From Paenibacillus montanisoli (GTDB taxonomy: Bacteria > Bacillota > Bacilli > Paenibacillales > Paenibacillaceae), in the NCBI RefSeq assembly GCF_003268025.1, contig NZ_QLUW01000004.1, positions 1 through 64,000 on the forward strand: DNA of 64,000 nt. The letters run 5' to 3'. Both the position numbers and the translations under genes were made by a program. The notes under the pieces are model-generated. The model did no database searches, was not told the DNA's origin, and worked only from the letters and a program-made list of their open reading frames with translations. Below, one piece after another: positions 17,443 through 26,500 of the stretch; within the stretch, counting starts at the first letter, position 1, and every line of letters starts with the position of its first letter.

Positions 17443-17805
17443 CTACTCGCCAACGGTCTGACGGTCAGGCGCGGAATAGGCAATGATCATCCTGCACGGC
17501 TCCCAGCTGGTGGTTGTCGCATTATGCGGGACGCCGCGCGGAATGCGGAGCATCATCCCCGGCTTCAGATGGTACGTTTCGTCGCCTAACGTATGATCGC
17601 ATTCGCCGGAAAGCACGAAAATCACTTCCTCGCAATTCGGATGGATGTGTCTCGGATTGGACTGTCCCGCATGAATATAAACCATGCCGAACGTCATTTC
17701 GGCATCCGGGTCGATATCGCGGCCGCACAGCCATTGAATGGTCCCCCACTCTTGCTCGAACAATCGAGCCGGATCTTGTTCGGACAGATCTGTTATCGTA
17801 GCCAT
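17443..17805 (-). CDS. Cupin-domain protein
   Basis: 120-residue single cupin barrel. Metal ligands are visible in motif 1 (PRHIHPNCEEVIFVLSGE) and motif 2 (GVPHNATT). I set the start at ATG 17805, 10 nt after GGGGAG; an in-frame ATG 18 nt upstream has no usable binding site. It follows the Gfo/Idh oxidoreductase by 27 nt, so they are probably co-transcribed, and it may be an isomerase or sugar-binding partner. Confidence 0.85.
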   Translation of the reverse strand: MATITDLSEQDPARLFEQEWGTIQWLCGRDIDPDAEMTFGMVYIHAGQSNPRHIHPNCEEVIFVLSGECDHTLGDETYHLKPGMMLRIPRGVPHNATTTSWEPCRMIIAYSAPDRQTVGE

Positions 17806-17832
17806 TTTGCTCATTCTCCCCATAATCGGATT

Positions 17833-18924
17833 TTAGTTGGCGTTGATGACGGCCTTTTCGCCTTCCGGCGTGCTGCGGTACGCTTCGAAGAGCTTCATGA
17901 TCTCGAGCGAATCCTCAAGCGTCCCTTTCTGCGGCGGCCGGCCTGCTAGAATGCTCTCGCAGAAATGAAGCACCTCCGGCACATAGCCCAGCAGGAAAAT
18001 GTTCTTGTTGTACAGCTGCCCTAACGAAAACTCCGGTTCCCAATGCAGCGGAGCCGCTGCATCGTCGACCAAATACGTCGGTGTTCTTCCGTAGCCCCCG
18101 CGGCTCGCTTGACGGTAGTAGGTCAAGTTGACCCCGTTATCGACCACGACGTTGCAGCCGCTGCCGACAACCTCCAGCCGCTCCAGCGGGCTGCTGCCGG
18201 ATATGCCGGCCGTCATATGCATCGTACCTACCGCTCCGGACGCAAATCGGAAGTTCGTGACCGATCCGCCGTTGAACGGCTCGCTTTCGAAGCTCATGGT
18301 GGCAACCTTGCCCATTAAATAATGGATAATTGCGGCAGGATGGTAGATATGATCGAGAAAACCGGTCAGTCTTCTTAAGTCCTTGCGCTCCGCGAGCGGC
18401 GGAATGTTCTGCGGATAACGGATGTAGAGCGATGATGGCGTGCCGAACTCCGGCGAGCTAATAATCTCTTTTACTTTGGCGATTGCCGGGAAGAATACTT
18501 TTTTCAGCCCTGTCATTACATAGCGGTTATGTTCCCGGCTCGCATTTATTAACTGCTCTACTTCGCCAACGCTTGCAGCCGTCGGCTTTTCCATCCAGAC
18601 ATGGACGCCTTGGCGCAGCGCTTCAAGGGCGATATCCGTCGCCTGTACCCGGCCGTCCGGATGATAGGAGGTGACGATGAACACGGCTTCGGGCTTCTCT
18701 TTCTCCAGCATTTCGCGATAGTCGGTATAGGCGGATTTCGCCCCGAACTGTCTCGCATAGGTCGCGGCTCGTTCGCCGTTGACGTCGCAAATCGCCGCCA
18801 AATCGACCGGCGCATATTGAAAGGTCGGGTACACATTGCGGAACGAGTGTCCGCCGGCGCCGATAAAGCAAACCTTCAGTTTGCGATCGTACTCGAAATT
18901 GTATTTGATATGCTGATGCTCCAA
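17833..18924 (-). CDS. Gfo/Idh/MocA family NAD(P)-dependent oxidoreductase
   Basis: 363 residues. Rossmann domain with FIGAGGHSFRN near residue 20 and the EKP motif in VWMEKPTAASVGEV, followed by a sugar-binding domain that contains the HIYHPAAIIHYLMG region at the place of the usual catalytic His. Probably oxidises or reduces a sugar, inositol or similar polyol. TTG start after GGGGAGG. First gene of a pair with a cupin gene. A palindrome in its promoter resembles one before the XRE regulator upstream. Confidence 0.9.
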   Translation of the reverse strand: MEHQHIKYNFEYDRKLKVCFIGAGGHSFRNVYPTFQYAPVDLAAICDVNGERAATYARQFGAKSAYTDYREMLEKEKPEAVFIVTSYHPDGRVQATDIALEALRQGVHVWMEKPTAASVGEVEQLINASREHNRYVMTGLKKVFFPAIAKVKEIISSPEFGTPSSLYIRYPQNIPPLAERKDLRRLTGFLDHIYHPAAIIHYLMGKVATMSFESEPFNGGSVTNFRFASGAVGTMHMTAGISGSSPLERLEVVGSGCNVVVDNGVNLTYYRQASRGGYGRTPTYLVDDAAAPLHWEPEFSLGQLYNKNIFLLGYVPEVLHFCESILAGRPPQKGTLEDSLEIMKLFEAYRSTPEGEKAVINAN

Positions 18925-18966
18925 GCTGTTTACCTCCCCGCTCGATTTTCAACACGTTTCATTTTA

Positions 18967-19019
18967 TTCAACTTAGTTGAACCACATTCATTATATCGTG
19001 CCGCTTTCCTCGTCGGCAA
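18967..19019 (-). promoter_or_regulatory. Promoter and candidate operator of the Gfo/Idh-cupin pair
   Basis: Minus strand: -35 TTGCCG (19014-19019), 18-bp spacer, -10 TATAAT (18990-18995). The perfect palindrome TTCAACT-T-AGTTGAA (18967-18981) lies at the expected transcription start, a typical repressor position. The 8-mer TTCAACTT also begins the sequence in front of the XRE-cupin regulator (19761). Confidence 0.6.
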
Positions 19020-19040
19020 TCGCTTTTTACGCTAGACAAC

Positions 19041-19071
19041 AAAAAAAGTTAGACAGCAGATGCTGTCTAAC
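19041..19071 (-). terminator. Terminator of the XRE-cupin regulator gene
   Basis: Perfect 10-bp stem GTTAGACAGC with an AGAT/ATCT loop, then TTTTTTT on the minus strand, about 110 nt after the stop. Confidence 0.88.
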
Positions 19072-19182
19072 TCCGATTGCAGAGAAGCCCACCATCGTTT
19101 TAACAGTCGGGCTTGTCGGCTTCTATATGGTTAGCGTGTGCGCGGAAGCATGAGAGAGCGCCTCCGGACTCGCGATTGCTCC

Positions 19183-19734
19183 CTAACTCTCCGTTTTCGA
19201 TTGCGTAAACAAGGATATATATTTGACCTCCGGCGTGATCGGAGATAACGAATGCTTCTCGATCGCGTCAAAATACAAACTGTCCCCAGGCCCTAACTTA
19301 TATTCCGAAGCGCCGACGGTATAGCGCATTTCGCCTTCCAGAACAAAAATAAACTCTTCGCCGTGGTGGCTGAAGCTTTTCCGATGATCCTCTTCGCCCT
19401 TCCTGGCCACGAACAGATACGGCTGCATCAGCTTCTCTCCGCGCTCGACGGCGAACGCATGAAACGAGTAGCCTTTTTCCGTTTTCACCAACTGGTTGTG
19501 ACTCTTATCCTGCGGCGTATAAATCGTTCCCGACCGTTGCTCATCATCCAGCAAAATGGACACCTTGGTGCCGAGCGCATCCGCGATTTTCACCAGCGTA
19601 GCGATGGGAGGAATGGTTTTGCCGTTTTCGATTTTCGAGAGCAAGCTCTTGGAGAACCCGCATACTTCGGCGATTTCCGCAATCTTCCGATTCTGATCCA
19701 ATCGCAACTTCTTGATTTTGTCCCCTAGCTCCAT
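19183..19734 (-). CDS. XRE-family regulator with C-terminal cupin sensor
   Basis: 183 residues: helix-turn-helix at about 6-60 (KIAEIAEVCGFSKSLLSKIE) and a cupin domain at about 110-180 (FSHHGEEFIFVLEGEMRY, then LGPGDSLYFDAIEKHS). This is the SinR/PuuR-like class that senses a small molecule or sugar. It lies upstream of the Gfo/Idh-cupin pair on the same strand, with related operator-like sequences before both, so it probably regulates that pair and itself. Confidence 0.88.
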   Translation of the reverse strand: MELGDKIKKLRLDQNRKIAEIAEVCGFSKSLLSKIENGKTIPPIATLVKIADALGTKVSILLDDEQRSGTIYTPQDKSHNQLVKTEKGYSFHAFAVERGEKLMQPYLFVARKGEEDHRKSFSHHGEEFIFVLEGEMRYTVGASEYKLGPGDSLYFDAIEKHSLSPITPEVKYISLFTQSKTES

Positions 19735-19767
19735 GGTTGTTCAATCCCCTATACTCGCATTCAACTT

Positions 19768-19788
19768 TGTTTATTATAGATAAACAAG
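19768..19788. promoter_or_regulatory. Inverted repeat in front of the XRE regulator
   Basis: TTGTTTAT, a 5-nt centre and ATAAACAA, about 35 nt before the start codon. Likely autoregulatory site, by position only. Confidence 0.5.
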
Positions 19789-19810
19789 GTCGATTGTACA
19801 AGGAATACTC

Positions 19811-20347
19811 TTAACTCGTTTCTTGAGCGAGTGCTTTCGTTTCATGAACTGTACCAAATGGATGCTCGGGCGGGGCATAGATAACGTAAACTTTAAGAGG
19901 GCGGTTGCCTGTATTGGTTACATTGTGCCATTTTCCAGCAGGGATCATAATTGCATAGTCATCGTACGCCATGACTTGAAAATCCAATTTATCTCTGCTA
20001 TCGCCCATTTGAACAAGCCCTTGGCCTTCTTCAATCCGTATGAACTGATCCGTCGTCGGATGGACTTCCAAACCTATGTCTTCGCCAGCATGAATACTCA
20101 TCAAAGTGACTTGAAAATGTTTACCCGTCCATAAAGCGGTGCGGTAATTGTTGTTTTGCTTGGCTGCTTGGTGAATATTCACTACAAATGGACTTGTTCC
20201 GTAATCTTGCAACGTGATGTTTCTATACGGATTATAGTTGTGACTATTCCAGTCGTAGTAGCGGGGATTCCAATCATAACTCCATATGTTATTCCAGTGG
20301 CATTGCATTGGATAATGCCATTGATGATAGCATGAATTAGGATACAT
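19811..20347 (-). CDS. Cupin-domain protein with Tyr/Trp/Asn-rich N-terminus
   Basis: 178 residues. The first ~50 are rich in Tyr, Trp, His and Asn (WSYDWNPRYYDWNSHNYNPY), as in some spore coat-associated proteins. The rest is a cupin (HPTTDQFIRIEEGQGLVQMG, IPAGKWHNVTNTGNRPLKVY, then APPEHPFGTVHETKA). Start at ATG 20347, 7 nt after AGAGGTG; an ATG 6 nt upstream is too close to the binding site. Function unknown; a spore coat role is a guess from composition. Confidence 0.8.
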   Translation of the reverse strand: MYPNSCYHQWHYPMQCHWNNIWSYDWNPRYYDWNSHNYNPYRNITLQDYGTSPFVVNIHQAAKQNNNYRTALWTGKHFQVTLMSIHAGEDIGLEVHPTTDQFIRIEEGQGLVQMGDSRDKLDFQVMAYDDYAIMIPAGKWHNVTNTGNRPLKVYVIYAPPEHPFGTVHETKALAQETS

Positions 20348-20443
20348 ACTCATGCACCTCTCATTGATTTTTATTAATAACCATTTATCCTATGCAACTG
20401 CCTAGTGACAGGTAAGCAAAATGGGCAATCGTCCACATAACGA

Positions 20444-20514
20444 AAAACACCCCCTATAGTTTTCATCGGTTAAACACCAGGGTGGTGTTTTTCCAATGTC
20501 CACTATAAGGGGTG
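20444..20514 (-). terminator. Nested inverted repeats ending the SLH gene transcript
   Basis: AAAAACACC-CCC and GGGTGGTGTTTTT pair around a loop; outside them CACCCCCTATAGT (20448-20460) and ACTATAAGGGGTG (20502-20514) form a second inverted repeat. On the minus strand the structure ends in TTTTTCG downstream of the giant SLH gene. The nested ends could also be a remnant of an insertion element. Confidence 0.6.
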
Positions 20515-20551
20515 CACTGCATCAAGCCTGACTATCTATTCGTACTGCCGT

Positions 20552-23500
20552 TTATAGCTCCTGCTTCTTCAGCAAACGCGCCAGCACCGCCGCCGCCTGG
20601 GCACGCGTCGCGCGGCTGTCCGGCGAGAAGCTGCCGTTCGGCATGCCTTGCAGCAGACCGGTCTGCACGGTCAGCGCGACAGCGTCCTTCGCCCAGCTGT
20701 GGATGCGGGCGCTGTCCTTGAACTCGAGCAGCACGCTGCGATCAGGCGCTTCCGTCCCTTCCGGATTCAGAAGCCGATAGGCTCGGCTAAGCAGCAGCGC
20801 CATTTCCTCTCGGGTGATCGGCCGCTGCGGCGCAAAGTGCTTCGCGTCGACGCCGCTTACCAGGCCGAGCGCAACGGCCGTCCGAACGTCCTTCTCGTAC
20901 CACGCGCCCGGTTCGACATCCGCGAACACGGAATCGGATGGCGCATGGTTCGGCTTCATGCCGATCGCACGCGTGAGCATCGCGGTGAATTCCGCGCGGG
21001 TCACCTCGTTCTCCGGACGGAATTCGAACGGCGTCACGCCGTTCACCAGCAAGCGTTCCGACATCCAGTCGATGTCCGGCTTCGCCCAGTGGCTGGCCGT
21101 ATCCTTAAAGCGGTTCTGGAAGCGGATCGCCGCATAAACGCCAGGGGTGCTCATGTCAAACTGAAGCCCCTTGCCGCCGGCAACCTTAGCGCCGCCCGCA
21201 AACAACCATTGTCCAGTGGCAGGGTCATACCGGTATACCTTCGGCATGGACCCAGCCGACGAAGCGTCCAAAGTGCCTGTAAAGACGCCTTCGATGCCTT
21301 TCTTCTTGCCGAACGTCACCGGAACGGCGCTTCCGCCGCTGACCGTCTCGACCGTGACGCTCGCCGTTCCGAACGACATCAGCGTCCATTCACGGTTTAG
21401 CAGCTGGACGGACGTCTCCGCCTCCTTGCTAAGCCCTTGCGTCAGCACGATCGACATGCGCAGCATTGCGCCGTCCGCGGGCTTCGCCGTCGGCATGGCC
21501 GCCGGATCCAGCGTCACATTCAACCCGTTCAGCCGGAGACTTATGACCGCTTTGGCCTCGGCCAGCATGCCGGCCAGCTCCGCCGGGAACTGCAGCGCCG
21601 CCTCGTCCGCCGTTTCCTTCACATCAACGAAGAGCGTCCGGAGCGCGCCATTGCCTGCAGCCTTGTCAAGCGCCGTCACAATCGCGTCCTTGCTGAGCGC
21701 AACGGACACCGACATGCCGCCTTGACCGTTCGGCTTCCGCACGAAGAGTGCCCGCCCGGTCAGATCAAGCGGATCCCCTCCTGTTGCCGGAGGCTTCGGG
21801 TTTGGATCCGGCGGCGTGTTGCCGCCGTCCGTTTCGCTCGTATACTCGGCATGAATCGTATACGTTCGTGCCGGCGCCCCGCTCAAGACGACCGTAACCC
21901 GCACAAGATTATCCTCAGGAATCGTAATCGTCTGAGCCAGCCCGCTTACAGCCGGCGCTCCGTTGATCAACAGCGCGGCATTCGCATCCGCCGCCGTCGG
22001 CGTCACCGTCAGCGTCTTCGTTCCCGTCGGCAGCTTCACGCAGTAGACCAGCACCTCGGGGTTAAACGGCGAACACAGCGCATACTGCCCCACCGTCAGA
22101 CCGGACAGCCGTGGATTGCCCGCCGGAGCCAGGCTTACGGTCGCCTCTACGGAGCCGTTGCCCGCCAGGTCCTTTACCGCACCGGCCGGCAGCGTCAACG
22201 CTGCGGCGCTAGTGATCTCGCCGTCCAGCGTCAGCAGCAGTTCCCGCGGCGCCGAACCGTCCCGGTTCACTTCCGCGACAGCCGAACGGACGAAGCCCGC
22301 CTGGCCGTTCAAGGCCAGCTTCGCGGTATCCGCTTCCGTCAGCGAGGCCACCGGTTCATTGAAGGCGATCCGGATGATGCGGCCGCCGCTCTCGAGGCGA
22401 ACCGATGCCACCGCAGGTCCTGTCGTATCAAGCGCTTCGGCAATAAAGTTCAACGGCGTCGAGGCATCGGCGAGCGTCATTTTCACGCCGGCATAGCTAG
22501 TCATGTAAATGCTGTTCGCCTGCACCGTGTACGAGCCGCCTGCCGTCAGCGGCTGCTTCGTCGTCAGCCGGATCGTCCGCGCCAGCTGAACATCCGGGTT
22601 CGCGGCGCTCGGCTCCTTGCCGATCCAGGTCAGCGTCGATTCAAGGACACGACCTTCCGCATCCATTAGCGTGACCGCTTCATCCTTCAGTTCGACCGCT
22701 TCCAGGTAACGCGTAAATGTAAGGTCTACATAGCTGCTTTCGCCAGCATAGCCCTTCACCGTCTCGATCCGTGGCGCTGCCCGCGTCACGAGACCCGCGT
22801 TCACTTCCGTCCGCGGCGGCGGTACGTCGAGCTCCGCGCTGGAAGCCGTCTCGTACCCATCCTTCATCCAGACGACCTTCCACTTGCCCGGCGGCACATC
22901 CCAGCCGTATTTGCCCTCGGCGTCCGTCCGCTGCGGATTCACCTGGTCATACTCGTCTGCGTTCCATACCTTCCAGTCGCCCTTGAGCGGGTCTTTCATC
23001 ATGACCGTCGCCGTCACGTCCGAAATCGGGTTGCTCTTCACCGCTTCGTACACATAGCCGCTCGGATCGTAAATCCACTTCGGCTTGGCAACCTTCTTGC
23101 CGCGCTTGCGCATCTGATTCGTATAGTAGTCCGAATCGGAATCGTCGTTGCACTGGTTGTAGCCCGTGCCGATCGCATCGATCTGCTCGTCGACGTAGTT
23201 GTCGATTTTATCCTCGATCACGTCGGTTGCATAGCCGGCGATGATGGCCGGCGCTCCCGTCAGCGCCATTGCGCCGGTCCATGCGCCGAGCGCGGTTTTC
23301 GCGACCTCGCCGACGACTAGCGACGCCAGCGCCTTCCCGCCCTGCTTCACCGTGGTAGGCAGCTCCGAGAGGCAATCCATGCCGCTCGTCTCGACGTTAT
23401 ACATGATCTTGTTGACCTTGCCGGCGAAGCCCATGTAATTGTCCCGCTGCTCCTCGAACTCGCCCTTGTATTCGTCGATCTGATCTTTCACTTCGTCCAC

Positions 23501-26500
23501 ATCGGACTTGATCTCCATAAAGTACTCTGCCGTATGGCCCCAGTCTCCCGCCTTGGCCGGACGGCCAAGCTTGGCGGCGATGCGGCTAGAGGAGACGAGA
23601 CCGGCGGAGACAGGGAACGTATCGGCAACCAGGTTACTCGGCATGTAGCCCTGAATCGTAATGCCGAGCGACTTCGGCTGTTCGACGATATCGAACCGTT
23701 TTTGAATGGCCGGTACGCCCGATTTCGCGGCGAGCGCCTTCTCCGCTTCCGTTGGCTGGTAAGTCGAGTTCGGGTTCAGCTTCAGCGTAATCGACATCCG
23801 CTTGCCCCCGAGCGATGGGAAGCGCAGCACTACCGTACCGGTGAACACGCCGTCCACCGTTTCGAAGTCCGTCTTGGAGACGATCTCGAAATCCCGCATC
23901 GAAACCGGCAGCGAAGCGCGGAACTGCTCGAGGTCCAGCCGCTCCCCGTCATACTCTTTCTCCGGCTGCTTCACGTCGTAATCGACCCAGATGCCGCCCA
24001 GCGCGTCGCGCGTTGTCGGCACCGTCACCCGGAACAGGTCTCCTGACCGCACGGCCGTAACCGGCTCGCCCTCCTGGCCTTCCAGGTAGACGCGGACATT
24101 CTCCACGTCATCCGGCTTCGAGAACTCGAAGTCCATGAGGAATGGGTCCCCCGGATGAACGGAATAGACGAAATCGTTCGCGTCCTTGCCCGATTCCATC
24201 ATCACCCACTTGCCGGCCGGAGCCTGCGCCATCGCCATCCGCAGCAGTTCGGGGCCGTTCAGGTCGTACTGGACGTACGCCTTGTCGCTGCGCAGCGCTA
24301 TGCCGTTCGAAGTCGCCTCGGCCCAAAGCGCGTGATAGCCGGAGTCGCCAAGATCGATCAGTGTCACTTCCGCTTCCCAGGTGCCCGCCGCGTTCGCCGT
24401 CGCTCCGCCGATGCGCACGTCCGAATCGTACAGCACCAGCGCGCTGCCCGCCGGCGCATAGCCGCTCAGCACCGTCTTCCGCTCCGGATTTCCCAGCCGG
24501 CTTGGAGCGTCCAGCGTCACCCGCGGCGTATCCAAGTATGCCGTACCCAGCGTCTCCTCGACATTCACCGTCCCTAGCTTCGCCTTGATACGGGCGGACG
24601 CGGCTGCCGTCTGCTTCTCATAGGCTTCCGACACTTGCAGCTTGTAGGTGACCACGCCGCCCTGGTCCTTGGCCAGATTGCCGACCGGCACGCGCAGCGC
24701 GCCTCCCTCGATAACAGCCGCGCCGACACCGCCCGTTACCGCCAGGCTGCCCTGGCCGTCCCCGACAACCGTCATTCCTTCCGGAATGTCGAGCACCAGC
24801 ATGGCGTTCTCCGCCGTCTCCTCGTTCGTGTTCCGGTAGCCGGCCCGCAGCGTCAACGTCCCGCCTGGCGTGACTCGCGACGACTGCGCCGAGAAGAAGT
24901 TGCCTTTCTTATTGGTAAAATACCGGGACGGACTGAACGCGATCGTCCCGATGTTTTTGATTTGATTTTCCTCGATCGTGAATTCCGCCGTTGCATATTC
25001 ATACCGGGTCCGGTAGTCCGCGCCCTCCGAGCTGCGGCTGAACTCGATCCGGTACGTGCCGCCTTCCGGCACGTTGATGTTGAACGGATCCGTCCGGAAG
25101 CTGTCGTTCCAAACATTGTCCACGTACGACTGCTGTCCGTCCGGCTTAATTTGATAAATCTCAGCGCTGTAATACATGTCCGCGCGGCGCTCCACCTTTC
25201 CCTGTACGCGCGCGCCCTTCTCCTCCAGCCTGATTTCTGCCGTCGCGTTCGAATGTTCGTCGAGCGTCACGCTCTTGCACTGGCTGACATAGGCGTAGAT
25301 CGCTCCTGACACGCACACGCTTACGGGCGTACCCGGTCCGCCGGCGACATTGAACGCATTCGAGTAATACGAGCTCATCCAGCCGAATTTCGATTCGACG
25401 CGGGTAAGGAACGCTTCGTTCGCCAGGTTGAGCGGTCCCAGCCAATCGGTGTCGAGCGCTTTCTTGTAAACTTCAAGCTTGACAACGCCCGTGTCCGGTC
25501 GCTTCACCGGAATGTCGAGGCTCGCCGTCGCGCCTGAAGGGACGGTCACATTTACCTGGCCCGAGCTGTATAGATCCGACGAGAGCGTCGCTTCGATAAC
25601 GGCATTACCGGCGAACAGCTCCATCCGGACCCTGCCGTCCAAGCTGGTGACCGCATTCGTTACGACCGGCCTTCCCTTATATGTCTGCGTTGCCGAGACG
25701 TACGCGTTGAACAGCGGCTTGCCGTCAGGGTCCTTGACGGTCAGCTCGAGCGTTCCTCGCTCAGGCGACGCCAGCGGCACGCGGAGCACGTTTACGCCGC
25801 CTGCGAGCGTCTTCGTCAGGACCGCATCCGGCGCCAGCTCGTAATAGAGATTGCCGAGCTCCAGTTCCGCCGTCACGGCCTGGCCCCGCAGCAGTCCTTC
25901 ATGCGTATACGTGACGCCATCCGCGTTCGTCGTCGTCGCCAGCAGCAGATTGCGGTCGGCGTCGTATAGCGATACCGGCACATTCGCCACCGGGGCTCCA
26001 TTCGCATCCACCGTCAGGACGCGGACCTGCGCCGGGACCACGACATCCAATGAGACCTCTGTCGTACGGCCGGCCCTAACCGTCAGCCCCTCGAGCCGGC
26101 CCATTTCATATTGATAATCCGGCGTCCGTAGCTCCACCACGTAGTCATCACCCGGAAACAGCCCGTCGAAAACAGCGCTATCGCCATTCTCTCCGTCTTC
26201 GCCGAGCACAACCGTCTGATTGCGGCTCTGACTGCCATAGACGCTAAGGATAGCCCCGGCCAGCTCCTCCTTCGACGCCCCGGCGAAGGTAACCGACAGC
26301 GCGCCGCCGACCGGTACGGGCAGCCCATCCGCTTTCTCCTCGGCCGTCGTGCCGTCCGACCTCTTCTGCTTCAGCGTAATGTCGGTCAGTTCCGTCGCGT
26401 TTGCGGGCAGCTTGAAAGATCCGGTAAACGATCCCTTCATTCCCGCAGACTCGGTCAGAACAACCGCTGCGGTCTTCGGAGTGATCGTGCCGGCCACGTC

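Noticed and set aside
20431-20515. Insertion-sequence ends (nested inverted repeats)
   Set aside because: No transposase or target duplication is visible; the minus-strand T-run after the stem fits a terminator better.
20648-25309. Several 150-410-codon plus-strand frames opposite the SLH gene
   Set aside because: Arg/His-rich shadow translations; the opposite strand has a signal peptide and known domains throughout.
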